64,000 bases of DNA from an uncultured Paracoccaceae bacterium (GCA_947500005.1 CANMQJ010000006.1:124001-188000); one strand, 5' to 3'. Positions 51,698-63,772 are shown, numbered from the stretch's first letter. The notes: generated by a model from the letters alone, not told the origin. Numbers and translations are program-made.

Positions 51698-51791
51698 GAG
51701 AGGCTGGACAACGACCCAAGCGGGACTCGTTATGGCTGCTTCCTTCCGGACCTGACCAGGTTGGCGAGGCGCTCGCCCGCGCCAACCTCTC
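51698..51791 (-). ncRNA. ffs: signal recognition particle RNA, small bacterial (4.5S) type
   Basis: On the minus strand the sequence carries the invariant domain IV core GGTCAGGTCCGGAAGGAAGCAGCC (shown by GGTCAGGTCCGGAAGGAAGC), with the GGAA tetraloop and asymmetric internal loop for Ffh binding. The ends pair as GAGAGGTTGG with CCAGCCTCTC, so the ~94-nt hairpin is complete. Ends are set by this closing helix and may be off by a few bases. A consensus promoter lies just upstream. It binds Ffh to target membrane proteins to FtsY. Confidence 0.96.
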
Positions 51792-51798
51792 GATTCCC

Positions 51799-51827
51799 CA
51801 TTTAGGGAAAGAGGCGGGATTTGACAA
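51799..51827 (-). promoter_or_regulatory. sigma70-type promoter of the SRP RNA gene
   Basis: Minus-strand TTGTCA (51822-51827), exact 17-base spacer, TAAATG (51799-51804); 7 bases after the -10 the SRP RNA helix begins. This is the clearest housekeeping promoter in the window. Confidence 0.8.
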
Positions 51828-51831
51828 CCCG

Positions 51832-53718
51832 TCAGAGTGCAATGGAAAGCTGGACAAAGCCCTCCGCCGTCTGATCGCGAAGTACGGTGGCGCCGGGCAG
51901 ATCCTCCAGATGCGCCAAGGCTCCGGGGCCGGTCAGGGCCAGCGCCCGGGTCCCCGGCATCGGGGCAAAGCGCCACGGGCCCGGCATCTCTCTCAGCGGG
52001 TCGCGGATGGAGTGCCGCGCGACATGTTCGCTCAACAGGTTCTGGATGTTGACCGGCGAAAGTGGAAGCCTCTCGGCACCGGCCGGCGCGCGGAAATTGC
52101 CGCCCCCGTTGGCCCGGTAGTTGTTGAGCGCAACGACGAACCGGTCCGTGGGCGCGACCGGCAGATTCCCGTGCCTGAGGTTGCGGACGCGGCGGGCCTT
52201 TGGGTCGATCAGCTCGCCTTCGGCGGAAAACCGGGGCGCGGCGGCAAGGTCGATCGCATAGCTGATCCCGTGGATCACGTCGAAATTGTGCCCGGCGAAA
52301 TCGGCATTGACCAGGACCTGCCGGTCTCGCCCCGGGACCAGGACGTTGAACTGGCTCGCCGACATCTCCAACCAGTCACGCAATTCTTCACCCGTCACCA
52401 CCACAGCGCAGAGATCGTTGGGAAAGACGTGCAGATCGGCTATATGGCGGCGCGACAGCGGCCCGGGCGGGACATCCGTGAAATGGCGCGGGCCGGACCG
52501 GCCGCCGAACTTGCAAGGCGCCACCGCCGAAAGCAGCGGCAGACCCGCCTCGGGCCGGTCCGCCATCAGGCGCGAGAGCGCCGTGGCCTGCGCATGGGCG
52601 ACAAGGGCCAGGTGCCGGTCGGGTGCGAGGAAACTGAAATAGGAATGCAGCGCACAGGCGCTGTGCCCCACCGCTTCGTCCATCCGCGCGCGGGTTCGGG
52701 CGTGCAACGGGGCGGCGAGCCTTGTGATCCCGGGATCCTCTGGCATGTCCGGGTCGGTACGGCGAAGATGCGCGCGACTTCCGCCGATAGTCCATCCGCC
52801 CCTGCCATCGGCGACCAGGTCCAGGTCGATCACGCCCACATGGCTGCCGGCGGCGCCCGGCTGCACGCAGGGCACGCCGTGGACATGGCCCATAGCCGGA
52901 TCGGCTCCGCACAGACCAGCCTGCGCCGCGTCCGGAAACGGCAGATGCGTATGCCCTGCGACGATCGCATCGATCCCGCCCCGTTCGGCCAGCGGCAGCG
53001 CGGCGTTCTCCATCCTCGGCCGGGCCGGGCCGGCGCGCAGCCCGGTATGGGCCAGCGCGATGACAAGGTCGCAGCCCCGCGCGCGCAGTTCGGACGTCAT
53101 GCGCGCGGCGGTGTCCAGAATGTCGGCCGTCTCGGCCCTCCCGGCCAGGTGCTCGGCATCCCACAACAGGGCCTGCGGCGGCAGCACCGAAAACATCCCG
53201 ATCCGGATCGGCCAGGTCTTCCCCCCGGCCATCACCTCGCGTTGCAGGACGACGCCGTCGCGCCAGCGGGGCCGCGTTCCAAGCGGGTGAAGATTGGCGC
53301 AAAGCACCGGGCAGGGCGCCTGCACCAGAATCCGGTCCAGCCGGTCCAGACCGAAGTTGAAATCGTGGTTCCCAAGACCGATCGCGTCGTACCTCAACGC
53401 CTCGAAGGCCGCCATCAGAGGGTGCGGCGCATCCGCCTCGGCGGCCAGCGCACCCAAGGGCGTGCCTTGCAGGGAATCGCCATTGTCCACCAGCAGACAC
53501 AGCGCCTCCGCCGCCTCGTTCCGCGCCGCCTGGATCAGCCCGGCGGCCCGTGCCAGGCCGATGCCCGGATCGGCCCGGTCGGCGTAATAGTCATGACTGA
53601 CCAGGTTCATGTGCAGATCGCTGGTCGCAAGAAGCCGCAGCTTCGCCCCCTCTCCCAAGGGGCAATACGACACGATCCGCCCGGTTTCCCGGGCGTCCCC
53701 CTCTTGTGTCGGCATCAC
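51832..53718 (-). CDS. 5'-nucleotidase/2',3'-cyclic phosphodiesterase family protein (CpdB-like), no signal peptide
   Basis: 628 residues. N-terminal metallophosphatase domain: LRLLATSDLHMNL, LLVDNGDSLQGTPLG, AIGLGNHDFNFGLD, and GHTHLPFPD give all metal ligands; the C-terminal 5'-nucleotidase domain has DLCAVVVTGEELRDWLEMSA, FNVLVPG and the substrate-stacking region NNYRANGGGNF. The family hydrolyses 2',3'-cyclic nucleotides and 3'-nucleotides in the periplasm. Here the N-terminus (MMPTQEGDARETGR) shows no signal peptide, which is unusual. Two ATGs lie in tandem (53718, 53715); AAGGA suits either. SRP RNA follows downstream. Confidence 0.87.
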   Translation of the reverse strand: MMPTQEGDARETGRIVSYCPLGEGAKLRLLATSDLHMNLVSHDYYADRADPGIGLARAAGLIQAARNEAAEALCLLVDNGDSLQGTPLGALAAEADAPHPLMAAFEALRYDAIGLGNHDFNFGLDRLDRILVQAPCPVLCANLHPLGTRPRWRDGVVLQREVMAGGKTWPIRIGMFSVLPPQALLWDAEHLAGRAETADILDTAARMTSELRARGCDLVIALAHTGLRAGPARPRMENAALPLAERGGIDAIVAGHTHLPFPDAAQAGLCGADPAMGHVHGVPCVQPGAAGSHVGVIDLDLVADGRGGWTIGGSRAHLRRTDPDMPEDPGITRLAAPLHARTRARMDEAVGHSACALHSYFSFLAPDRHLALVAHAQATALSRLMADRPEAGLPLLSAVAPCKFGGRSGPRHFTDVPPGPLSRRHIADLHVFPNDLCAVVVTGEELRDWLEMSASQFNVLVPGRDRQVLVNADFAGHNFDVIHGISYAIDLAAAPRFSAEGELIDPKARRVRNLRHGNLPVAPTDRFVVALNNYRANGGGNFRAPAGAERLPLSPVNIQNLLSEHVARHSIRDPLREMPGPWRFAPMPGTRALALTGPGALAHLEDLPGATVLRDQTAEGFVQLSIAL

Positions 53719-53920
53719 GTCCTTTCCGTGTGCATGATCGACTCATGGTTGTATTGCGGATTCGAGACATTCAAGGTTCCGCCGCGTAACAAACGCGGAA
53801 ATCGGGAAAACCTGTGTCAATTCCGCCGATTGGCCGGTCGGGCGCCGGTCCTGCGTTGTCTCGGGCATTGCAACGGCCCGCCGCCGCGTGGCAGCACATG
53901 GTCGGAATCGGGAGGACGGC

Positions 53921-54904
53921 ATGAAACGCGCTGAAGAGGTGACATTCGGCGGCTCGGCGCTGAACCGGGCGGCAGAGTGGCGGGGCGATGCCGCGGCGCT
54001 GGACGCCGCGCGGCGTCACCCGCAGGCGGCCTGCCTGCTGCTCTGGCGCGGAAAGGTCCTGACGCAGGGCGAAAGACTTGACAGCCTCGGCTGGGCGCGG
54101 ATGGACCACCCGCTGGTTCAGGATGGCCCCGGCGGCGCGCTGGGCGAGGCGATCCTGCTCGGCGCCGATGACGAGGGCGCGCCGCTCTTCGCCGCCGATA
54201 TTTCAGACTGGGAGCCGGAGGGGCAGGATACCGCCTCGGTCGGCGCGTTCGTCGATCGCTCCGAACAGCAGCATCCCGACCTGCCCGAGGGGTATGTCTT
54301 TGCCGAGTTGCGGCGGATCATGATACGGCTTTCCCCCCGCGAGGCGGAGCTGGCGGCGACGGCCAAGGCCATCGCGGGCTGGCACGATACGCACCGGTTC
54401 TGCGCGCGCTGCGGGGCGGCCAGCCGCATTACCCAGGCGGGATGGCAGCGGACCTGCCCGGCCTGCGGCGCACATCATTTCCCGCGCACCGATCCGGTCG
54501 TCATCATGCTGATCACCCATGGCGATTCGGTGCTGATGGGCCGCTCGCCGGGCTGGCCCGAGGGGATGTATTCGCTGCTCGCCGGCTTCGTCGAGCCGGG
54601 CGAGACGCTGGAGGCTGCCGTGCGCCGCGAAGTGATGGAAGAGGCCGGCGTGCCCGTTGGCGCGGTCAGCTATCTTGCAAGCCAGCCCTGGCCATTCCCG
54701 GCCTCGTTGATGATCGGCTGCGCGGGCGAGGCGCTCTCGCGCGAGATCACGCTCGATCCGGTCGAACTCGAAGACGCGATCTGGGTCCCGCGCGACGAGA
54801 TGATGGATGCCTTCGCCGGAGAGCATCCCCGCCTGATGCCCGCCCGCAAGGGGGCCATCGCGCAGTTCCTTTTGCAGAACTGGCTTGCGGACACGCTCGA
54901 TTAA
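53921..54904 (+). CDS. nudC: NAD(+) diphosphatase / NADH pyrophosphatase
   Basis: 327 residues. Zinc ribbon C161, C164, C179, C182 (FCARCGAA ... RTCPACGAHHFPRTDPVVI), Nudix box GFVEPGETLEAAVRREVMEEAGV at 222-244 and the NudC-specific SQPWPFPAS at 254-262. NudC cleaves NAD(H) to NMN and AMP and removes NAD caps from RNA. GGGAGGA at 53910-53916 fixes the start at 53921; a longer in-frame start adds only non-conserved residues. Confidence 0.95.
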   Translation: MKRAEEVTFGGSALNRAAEWRGDAAALDAARRHPQAACLLLWRGKVLTQGERLDSLGWARMDHPLVQDGPGGALGEAILLGADDEGAPLFAADISDWEPEGQDTASVGAFVDRSEQQHPDLPEGYVFAELRRIMIRLSPREAELAATAKAIAGWHDTHRFCARCGAASRITQAGWQRTCPACGAHHFPRTDPVVIMLITHGDSVLMGRSPGWPEGMYSLLAGFVEPGETLEAAVRREVMEEAGVPVGAVSYLASQPWPFPASLMIGCAGEALSREITLDPVELEDAIWVPRDEMMDAFAGEHPRLMPARKGAIAQFLLQNWLADTLD

Positions 54905-54947
54905 GCAATTATGGTGCACGATCCGGACCAACCGGAGCAGGAGGATC

Positions 54948-55415
54948 ATGGAATTCACGGGAAAGGAAGATGTCGAGGCGCCGATCGAGGCCGTCTTCGC
55001 GATACTCTCCGAGTTCGAAGCCTATGAGCGTTCGGCGATTCGCCGCGGCATAGAGGTGCGCCGGGTGGATGAAACCGCCCCCATCGGGCCCGGCATGGCC
55101 TGGGACACGGTGTTCCAGATCCGCGGCAAGGAGCGCGAGATGCACCTGGTGCTCAAACGCTACGAGGCGCCCACGCTGATGCGGTTCGAAGGGCACGGCA
55201 AAGGGCTGGAGGGGACCGCGGTGATCGAACTCCTGTCACTCTCGGCCAAGCGCACGAGGATGAGCTTTCACCTCGAACTCGGGGCCAAGACGCTCGCCGC
55301 CCGGCTGTTTCTGCAGTCGCTGCGCCTTGCGCGCACCAGGCTCGAGCACAAGGCGCGGCAGAAACTGGCCGAATTCGCCAAGAACCTTGAAGAGCGCCAC
55401 GCCCGTAGCGCGTGA
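54948..55415 (+). CDS. SRPBCC family protein
   Basis: 155 residues, one START-like (SRPBCC) fold: EFTGKEDVEAPIEAVFAILSEFEAYERSAIRRG, a central beta-sheet (MAWDTVFQIRGKEREMHLVLKRYE) and a long C-terminal helix (RLFLQSLRLARTRLEHKARQKLAEF). It should bind a hydrophobic ligand; the function is unknown. GGAGGATC precedes the ATG. It follows nudC by 43 bp on the same strand. Confidence 0.85.
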   Translation: MEFTGKEDVEAPIEAVFAILSEFEAYERSAIRRGIEVRRVDETAPIGPGMAWDTVFQIRGKEREMHLVLKRYEAPTLMRFEGHGKGLEGTAVIELLSLSAKRTRMSFHLELGAKTLAARLFLQSLRLARTRLEHKARQKLAEFAKNLEERHARSA

Positions 55416-55443
55416 CGCAAAGGGCATAACTCCGGCTCGGGCG

Positions 55444-56367
55444 TCATATCTCCCGGCCGGCGGTGACCGAGTAGATCTCGGCAGGCTGCAGCACCAGGTC
55501 GATCCCCAGCTTGAGGCAGACCGCCAGCACCAGAAGGGCCAGCAGAACACGCAGTTGCTCGGCCTTCAGCTTCAGCCCGATGATCGCGCCGACCTGCGCG
55601 CCGATCACGCCGCCTACCAGCAACAACACCGCCAGCACCGTATCGACGGTCTGGCTGTTATAGGCGTGCATCATCGCGGTGTAGGCCGAAACGAAGATGA
55701 TCTGGAACAGAGAGGTGCCGACCACGACCTTGGTTGGCATTCCCAGGATGTAGATCATTGCCGGGACGACCACGAACCCGCCGCCCACGCCCATGATCGC
55801 CGATAGTACGCCGACGAAGAACCCCACCATCAAAGGCGGAAACACCGAGATATAGAGACCCGAGGCCCGGAACCGGACGCGCAGCGGCATCGCGTGGATC
55901 CAGTCGCGCCCGGTCCGGGGGCGGCGTTGCTTCGGCCCCTGCATCCTGGCCTTGCGCAGGGCGCTCAGGCTCTCGATGAACATCAGCGCGCCCACCAGCC
56001 CCAGGAACACCACGTAGAAGAGGTTGACGAGCAGATCGACCTGCCCCAGCCCGCTCAGCAGGCCGAAGATCCAAACGCCCACGCTCGACCCGGCCAGCCC
56101 GCCGGCCGTCAAGGCGGTGCCCATCCTGAAGTCCACGGTCCTTCGGCGGATATGGGTCAGGATGGCCGAGAACGAGGAGGCGACGATCTGGTTGGCCGAG
56201 GTCGCCACCGCGACGGCGGGCGGAATGCCGATGAAGAACAGAAGCGGCGTGATCAGGAACCCTCCGCCCACGCCGAACATGCCCGAAAGCAGCCCGACGA
56301 CCAGCCCGACGGAAAGAAGAAGGGGACCGTTCACCGAAACCTCGGCGATGGGCAGGTAGACGTCCAT
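55444..56367 (-). CDS. TauE/SafE family sulfite/anion exporter
   Basis: 307 residues, about eight membrane segments in two repeated halves, each with the glycine-rich family motif (GLLSGMFGVGGGFLITPLL near the start; GVLSAIMGVGGGFVVVPAMIY near 205). A loop of ~45 charged residues separates the halves. Members move sulfite, sulfonates or other organic anions through the inner membrane. ATG at 56367 starts the family N-terminus (MDVYLPIAEVSVN); an earlier Met gives an unlikely Arg-rich tail. Confidence 0.9.
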   Translation of the reverse strand: MDVYLPIAEVSVNGPLLLSVGLVVGLLSGMFGVGGGFLITPLLFFIGIPPAVAVATSANQIVASSFSAILTHIRRRTVDFRMGTALTAGGLAGSSVGVWIFGLLSGLGQVDLLVNLFYVVFLGLVGALMFIESLSALRKARMQGPKQRRPRTGRDWIHAMPLRVRFRASGLYISVFPPLMVGFFVGVLSAIMGVGGGFVVVPAMIYILGMPTKVVVGTSLFQIIFVSAYTAMMHAYNSQTVDTVLAVLLLVGGVIGAQVGAIIGLKLKAEQLRVLLALLVLAVCLKLGIDLVLQPAEIYSVTAGREI

Positions 56368-56442
56368 GGCACTCGCGTTTGGCTGGCCGGTTAGCTCGGA
56401 CCTACGCCCCTGCCGCGCGGGACGCAAGGCGGCAGTCCCGGA

Positions 56443-57276
56443 TCAGCCCCGCTCGCGTGCCGCCGGGTAGACACCCAGGATCTCGAGATTCGCCGTGAAA
56501 TAAGCCAGTTCGTCCATCGCCAGCTTCACGTTGGGGTCCTCGGGATGCCCCTCGATATCGGCATAGAACTGAGTCGCGGTGAAAGAGCCATCGACCATGT
56601 AGCTTTCCAGCTTGGTCATGTTCACCCCGTTGGTCGCGAAGCCCCCCATCGCCTTGTAAAGGGCGGCCGGAATGTTGCGGACCTGGAAGACGAAAGAGGT
56701 GATCATGCCATAGTCGCCGCGCCGCGTCTCGTCGGCCTCGCGCGACATGATGAGGAACCGCGTGGTGTTGTTGCCCTGGTCTTCGATATGCCGGGCCAGC
56801 ACCTCCAGCCCGTAGATATCTCCCGCCAGCTCACTGGCCAGCGCCGCCGTCCTGTGGTCGCCAAGGGCCGCAACCTCGCGCGCGGCGCGGGCATTGTCCG
56901 AACTTACCCGTCCGCGGATCCCGTGTTTCTTCAGGAACCCCTCGCATTGCGGCAGCAGGACGAGATGGGAATGCGCCTCCTCGATATCCGCAAGCCGCGC
57001 GCCCGGCACCCCCAGCAGGTTGATATGCACACGGACGAAGGCCTCGTCCACGATGTGCAGCCCGCTATGGGGCAGCAGCCGGTGAATGTCGGCCACCCGG
57101 CCATAGGTGGTGTTCTCCACCGGCAGCATCGCCAGTTCCGCCTCGCCGCTGCGGACCGCCTCGATCACGTCTTCGAACGCGCGGCAGGGCAGGGCCTCCA
57201 TCTCGGGGCGTGCGTTGCGGCAGGCCTCGTGGCTGTAGGCGCCGGGCTCTCCCTGAAAGGCGATGCGGTGCGTCAT
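56443..57276 (-). CDS. pheA: prephenate dehydratase
   Basis: 277 residues, no chorismate mutase domain, as in other alphaproteobacteria. The periplasmic-binding-like catalytic domain has RIAFQGEPGAYSHEA, LPVENTTYGRV, and the TRF motif at 172-174 (NNTTRFLIMS). A C-terminal ACT domain (about 190-265: SFVFQVRNIPAALYKAMGGFATNGVNMTKLESY) gives feedback by phenylalanine. It converts prephenate to phenylpyruvate. Start at 57276 begins at the conserved strand; an in-frame extension to 57396 would run into the divergent cycM start. Confidence 0.95.
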   Translation of the reverse strand: MTHRIAFQGEPGAYSHEACRNARPEMEALPCRAFEDVIEAVRSGEAELAMLPVENTTYGRVADIHRLLPHSGLHIVDEAFVRVHINLLGVPGARLADIEEAHSHLVLLPQCEGFLKKHGIRGRVSSDNARAAREVAALGDHRTAALASELAGDIYGLEVLARHIEDQGNNTTRFLIMSREADETRRGDYGMITSFVFQVRNIPAALYKAMGGFATNGVNMTKLESYMVDGSFTATQFYADIEGHPEDPNVKLAMDELAYFTANLEILGVYPAARERG

Positions 57277-57395
57277 GGGGGTATTCCCTGCAACAAGTTC
57301 CGAAATTGGGCGTTTCGTCGCGGTGTCTATACCTTGCCTCTTGTCAGGGGAAGCCTTAGACCCTCCTGCAAACAGCAGATATGGACTCGCGATCA

Positions 57396-57902
57396 ATGTT
57401 CGACACGATGACAGTTACCAAGGCGGCGGCCGGCCTGTTTGGCGCATGGCTGGTCCTGCTGCTAGGAAAATGGGCGGCCGAAGGCATCTATCACGTGGAG
57501 GCTCATGGCGAGCCGTCCTATGTGATCGCGGTGGAGGAGTCCGAGGATACCGGCGCCGACGAACCCGAAGTCAGCTTCGAGGAACTGATGGCATCGGCCG
57601 ATGTCGGCAAGGGCGCGAGCGTGTTCAAGAAATGTTCGGCCTGCCACAAGGTCGAGGACGGCGCCAATGCCACCGGCCCGCACATGTACGGCGTCGTGGG
57701 CCGCGACATCGCTTCGGTCGACGGCTTCGGCTATTCCTCCGCCATGTCCGAACAGGAGGGCGCATGGACGCCCGAGGCGCTTTACGCCTTCCTCGAAAAG
57801 CCCAGCGCAGCCGTTCCCGGCACCTCGATGAGCTTTGCCGGCCTGCGCAAGGAAACCGACCGCGTCAACGTGATCGCCTATCTCGACAGTCTCGACGATT
57901 GA
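57396..57902 (+). CDS. cycM: membrane-anchored cytochrome c552 (CycM type)
   Basis: 168 residues. One N-terminal membrane anchor (FDTMTVTKAAAGLFGAWLVLLL) followed by an acidic linker (about 36-68) and a class I cytochrome c domain: heme site C80-SA-C83-H84, PHMYGVVGR, and the axial Met145 in GTSMSFAGL. The start and anchor closely resemble the Paracoccus c552 (CycM) that carries electrons between the bc1 complex and aa3 oxidase. ATG at 57396 is 119 bases from the divergent pheA start. A strong terminator follows. Confidence 0.93.
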   Translation: MFDTMTVTKAAAGLFGAWLVLLLGKWAAEGIYHVEAHGEPSYVIAVEESEDTGADEPEVSFEELMASADVGKGASVFKKCSACHKVEDGANATGPHMYGVVGRDIASVDGFGYSSAMSEQEGAWTPEALYAFLEKPSAAVPGTSMSFAGLRKETDRVNVIAYLDSLDD

Positions 57903-57931
57903 TCCGGCGCGCCCCTCGCGGTGAGAATGAC

Positions 57932-57964
57932 AAGGCCGCTGCTTCGTGCAGCGGCCTTTTTCTT
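57932..57964 (+). terminator. rho-independent terminator of cycM
   Basis: Perfect 9-bp stem (57934-57942 with 57948-57956), TTCGT loop and TTTTT tract, 31 bases after the cycM stop codon. Confidence 0.93.
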
Positions 57965-58087
57965 GCGCGGATGCACCCGTGGCCCTTCACGAAGCGTTCA
58001 CCTATTCTAAACTTGAATCCGGGGGGCCTCGGCCCTTAGCTAAGCCGGACGAAGACCAAGAATGTCACGACAAGGAGGATTGAGCCG

Positions 58088-59998
58088 ATGAAACCGTCTC
58101 GCGCCGCAGCCCGCTCCGCCGTTTTTGACCCGGCGCCCCGGCTGCTGACCGCCATGGGGGTTTCGGTCGCCCTGCTTCTGGCCGCCGGGATGGCCCGCGC
58201 GCAGGAGGTGGTGACAAGCCACGGCTATTCCTACTTCGGCAATCTCGATTACGAGAAGGGGTTCGAGCATCTCGATTACGTGAACCCCGACGCGCCCAAG
58301 GGGGGCGAGCTGTCGCTCTCGGCCTCGGGCACTTTCGATTCGCTCAACCCCTATTCGCGTAAGGGCCGCGCCGGTGCGCTGACCACGATCCAGTATGACA
58401 GCCTGATCGAGGGCACGGACGACACCGTAGGGCAGTATTATGGCGTCCTGGCCGAAAGCCTCGAATATGACGAGACGCGCGACTGGGTCATCTTCCACAT
58501 GCGCCCCGAGGCGACCTTCTGGGACGGCACGCCGGTGACGGCAGAGGATGTGGTCTACAGCCACAAGCTCTTCATCGAGCAGGGGTTGCCCTCCTACGCG
58601 CAGGCGGTGGGCCGCATGGTCGCAAGCGCCGAGGCGCTGGACGAACACACCGTCAAGTTCACCTTCAACCCCGAAACGACCAAGCGCAGCCGGATCGAGA
58701 CGGTCGGCAGCACGCCGGTCTTCTCGAAGGCGTGGTTCGAGGCCGATGACAGCCGCCGCCTCGACGAACCCCGGCTCGAGGTCGCGGTGGGCTCGGGCCC
58801 TTACAAGCTCGACAGCTATGACATCAACCGTCGCATCGTCTACACGCGCCGGGACGATTACTGGGGCAAGGACCTGCCGATCAACCGCGGCAAGTTCAAC
58901 TACGACAGGATCCGCGTGGAGTATTTCGCAGACCAGACCGCCGCCTTCGAGGCGTTCAAGGCGGGCGAGTACACGATGCGGGTGGAAAGCGACCCCAAGC
59001 TCTGGGCGACCAGCTACGATTTTCCCAAGCTGCGCGAGGGCTCGGTCGTCAAGGACGAGATCCCAAATGGCAGCCCGCCCGACCCGTCGGGTTTCGTCTT
59101 CAACCTCGGCCGTCCGCTGCTGAAGGACAAGACCGTGCGCGAGGCGCTGGCGCTGGCCTTCAACTTCGAATGGGCCAATGAATCGCTCATGTTCGGGCTG
59201 AACACGCAACGCTCCTCCTTTGTCGAGGGCACGCATCTCGAGGCGAAGGCCCTGCCCGAGGGCGCGGAGCTGGAGTTCCTCAGGGGGCTCGGCGATGTCG
59301 TCCCGCCCGAGATCTACGAGACCCCCGCCCGCGTCAGCCATGAATCCGAGGCCGGCCGGATCAACGACCGCGGCAACCTGCGCAAGGCCGCGCGCCTGCT
59401 CGAGGATGCGGGCTGGATCGTCGGCGAGGGCAACCTGCGCCGCAACGAGCAGGGCCGGACATTGCGGGTGAACATCCCCTATCCCTCCTCCATCCCCAAC
59501 TCGATCTCCACCATGATCGAAACCTATGTGCAGAACCTGCGCGCATTAGGCGTCGATGCCACCGCGGAAAAGATCGACCCGGCGCAATACACGCTGCGCG
59601 AGCGCGAGCGGGACTATGACATGGTCTTCTCCACCCGCTACGGCGCCTTCCTGTCGACGGGTGGCGGGCTCAGCCAGATGTATGGCTCGAAAGAGGCGGA
59701 GTTCTCGCTCTTCAATCCCGCCGGTGTTGCCAGCCCCTTGGTGGATGCCATCATCGACGCCTCCTTCGAGACCGAGAACCAGGAGGAGCAGGACGCCGCG
59801 CTGATGGCGCTGGACCGGGCGCTTCGGCACGAGTTCTTCATCATCCCGGATGGTTATGTCCCAGACTACTGGGTCGCCTATTACGACATGTACGAATATC
59901 CCGAGAACCTGCCGCCCTACGGGCTGGGCTATCTCGATTACTGGTGGATCGACCCCGACAAGGCGGCCGAGTTGAGATCGAAAGGCGCGCTGCGGTAA
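58088..59998 (+). CDS. yejA: peptide/microcin C-type ABC transporter substrate-binding protein YejA
   Basis: 636 residues. Signal peptide to about residue 38 (ending GMARAQ). The mature protein is an SBP_bac_5 family domain: [28 protein letters not shown] is the YejA-like opening, with [27 protein letters not shown] in the second half. It delivers oligopeptide-like ligands to YejBEF. AAGGAGG lies 9 bases before the ATG at 58088. It heads the complete yejABEF operon: the next gene begins 2 bases after its stop. Confidence 0.93.
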   Translation: MKPSRAAARSAVFDPAPRLLTAMGVSVALLLAAGMARAQEVVTSHGYSYFGNLDYEKGFEHLDYVNPDAPKGGELSLSASGTFDSLNPYSRKGRAGALTTIQYDSLIEGTDDTVGQYYGVLAESLEYDETRDWVIFHMRPEATFWDGTPVTAEDVVYSHKLFIEQGLPSYAQAVGRMVASAEALDEHTVKFTFNPETTKRSRIETVGSTPVFSKAWFEADDSRRLDEPRLEVAVGSGPYKLDSYDINRRIVYTRRDDYWGKDLPINRGKFNYDRIRVEYFADQTAAFEAFKAGEYTMRVESDPKLWATSYDFPKLREGSVVKDEIPNGSPPDPSGFVFNLGRPLLKDKTVREALALAFNFEWANESLMFGLNTQRSSFVEGTHLEAKALPEGAELEFLRGLGDVVPPEIYETPARVSHESEAGRINDRGNLRKAARLLEDAGWIVGEGNLRRNEQGRTLRVNIPYPSSIPNSISTMIETYVQNLRALGVDATAEKIDPAQYTLRERERDYDMVFSTRYGAFLSTGGGLSQMYGSKEAEFSLFNPAGVASPLVDAIIDASFETENQEEQDAALMALDRALRHEFFIIPDGYVPDYWVAYYDMYEYPENLPPYGLGYLDYWWIDPDKAAELRSKGALR

Positions 59999-59999
59999 G

Positions 60000-61091
60000 A
60001 TGGGCGCCTATATCCTCCGCCGCCTGCTGCTGGTCATCCCGACCCTGCTGGGCATCATGATCATCAATTTTATCCTGGTGCAGTTCGTACCGGGCGGTCC
60101 GATCGAACAGATCATCGCCCAGATCGAAGGGCAGGGCGACGTCTTCGCCGGTTTCGCCGGCGGCGGCGAGGCGGGTGCGGGTGCCGATGCCATGCCCTCG
60201 GGCGACGACAAATACGTGGGCGCGCGGGGCCTGCCGCCCGAATTCATCGCCCAGCTGGAACGCGAATTCGGCTTTGACAAGCCGCCGCTGGAACGCTTCC
60301 TGTCGATGATGGGCAATTACCTGACGCTTGATTTCGGCGAGAGCTATTTCCGCTCGATCTCCGTGATCGACCTGGTGCTGGAAAAGATGCCCGTCTCGAT
60401 CAGCCTCGGCCTTTGGTCCACGCTCATCGCCTATCTCGTCTCGATCCCGCTGGGCATCCGCAAGGCTGTGCGCGATGGCAGCCAGTTCGACACCTGGACC
60501 AGCGGCATGATCATCGTGGCCTATGCGATCCCCGGCTTCCTCTTCGGCATCCTGCTGCTGGTGCTTCTGGCGGGCGGCTCCTACTGGCAGATCTTCCCGC
60601 TGCGCGGCCTGACCAGCGACAATTTCGAGGAGCTCAGCCTGCTGGGCAAGATCGCGGATTATTTCTGGCACATCACCCTGCCGGTCGTGGCCTCGACCAT
60701 CTCGGCCTTCGCCACGCTGACGCTGCTGACCAAGAACTCCTTTCTCGACGAGATCAAGAAGCAATACGTGATGACCGCCCGCGCCAAGGGCTTGAGCGAA
60801 TCCAGGGTGCTCTATGGCCATGTCTTCCGCAACGCGATGCTGATCGTGATCGCGGGCTTTCCGGCGGTTTTCATCGGCGTGTTCTTCACCGGCTCGATCA
60901 TCATCGAGACGATCTTCTCGCTCGACGGGCTGGGCCGGCTGGGCTTCGAGGCGGCGGTGGCGCGCGACTATCCGGTGATCTTCGGCACGCTCTTCATCTT
61001 CGGGCTGATGAGCCTTGTCGTGGGCATCATCTCCGACCTCATGTATGTGCTGGTCGATCCGCGTATCGACTTCGAACGGCGGGAGGGCTGA
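60000..61091 (+). CDS. yejB: peptide/microcin C-type ABC transporter permease YejB
   Basis: 363 residues. OppB-type permease: six membrane segments, N-terminal [31 protein letters not shown], and the ATPase-contact (EAA) loop [26 protein letters not shown]. The insertion after the first segment (about 45-80: [19 protein letters not shown]) is typical of YejB. The gene is packed directly against yejA and yejE (no spacer). Confidence 0.95.
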   Translation: MGAYILRRLLLVIPTLLGIMIINFILVQFVPGGPIEQIIAQIEGQGDVFAGFAGGGEAGAGADAMPSGDDKYVGARGLPPEFIAQLEREFGFDKPPLERFLSMMGNYLTLDFGESYFRSISVIDLVLEKMPVSISLGLWSTLIAYLVSIPLGIRKAVRDGSQFDTWTSGMIIVAYAIPGFLFGILLLVLLAGGSYWQIFPLRGLTSDNFEELSLLGKIADYFWHITLPVVASTISAFATLTLLTKNSFLDEIKKQYVMTARAKGLSESRVLYGHVFRNAMLIVIAGFPAVFIGVFFTGSIIIETIFSLDGLGRLGFEAAVARDYPVIFGTLFIFGLMSLVVGIISDLMYVLVDPRIDFERREG

Positions 61092-62194
61092 ATGGCGCTG
61101 TCCCCCCTCAACCAGCGCCGCTGGCGCAATTTCCGTCGCAACGGGCGCGCCTTCTGGTCGCTGATACTGTTCACCATCCTTTTCGGCCTGTCGCTCTTTG
61201 CCGAGTTCATCGCCAATGACAAACCGATCCTGGTGAACTATCGCGGCGCGTTCTACACGCCGATCTTCAACTTCTACGCCGAAACCGAGTTCGGCGGCGA
61301 TTTCCAGACCGAGGCGATCTATCGCGACCCCGAGGTCGAATGCCTGATCGTCTCGGGCGGCATCGAAGACTGCTTCGACCGCCCCGACGAGATCATCGCC
61401 GAAATCGACGCCGGCACCTACCAGGCCGAAGGCTTCCAGAAGGGCTGGACCATCTGGCCGCCCATTCCCTATTCCTTCGACACGCCGGTCGACCGCCCCG
61501 GCGCCGCACCCCTTCCGCCCAACGAGCAGAACTGGCTCGGCACCGACGACACCAAGCGTGACGTGCTGGCGCGCGTGATCTACGGCTTCCGCCTGTCGAT
61601 CCTGTTCACGCTGCTGGTGACTGGCATTGCCAGCCTCATCGGCATCTTCGCCGGTGCGATCCAGGGCTTCTTCGGTGGCTGGCTCGACCTGATCTTCCAG
61701 CGCATCATCGAGATCTGGTCGGCCACGCCCTCGCTTTACGTCATCATCATCATGTTCGCGATCCTGGGGCGAAGTTTCTGGCTGCTGGTGGGGCTGATGA
61801 TCCTGTTCTCCTGGACAGGCCTCGTCGCCGTGGTGAGGGCCGAGTTCCTGCGCGCGCGCAACCTCGAATACGTGCGCGCGGCCAAGGCGCTGGGCGTGGG
61901 CAACATGACCATCATGTTCCGCCACATGCTGCCCAACGCGATGGTGGCGACGCTGACCTTCATGCCCTTCATAGTCACCGGCACCATCGGAGGTCTGGCC
62001 TCGCTCGACTTCCTCGGTTTCGGCCTACCGTCCTCGGCGCCCTCGCTGGGGGAACTGACGCTTCAGGCGAAACAGAACCTTCAGGCGCCATGGCTGGCCT
62101 TCACCGCCTTCTTCACCTTCGCGATCATGCTGTCGCTGCTGGTCTTCATCTTCGAAGGGGTGCGTGACGCGTTCGACCCCAGAAAGACATTTTC

Positions 62195-62198
<4 letters not shown>
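61092..62198 (+). CDS. yejE: peptide/microcin C-type ABC transporter permease YejE
   Basis: 368 residues. OppC-type permease with a long periplasmic insertion after the first segment (about 45-145: YRGAFYTPIFNFYAETEFGG, NEQNWLGTDDTKRDVLARVIYG). The EAA loop is EYVRAAKALGVGNMTIMFRHMLPN. It forms the heterodimeric pore with YejB. It overlaps the yejF start by 4 bases. Confidence 0.95.
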
Positions 62199-63768
<1,570 letters not shown>

Positions 63769-63772
<4 letters not shown>

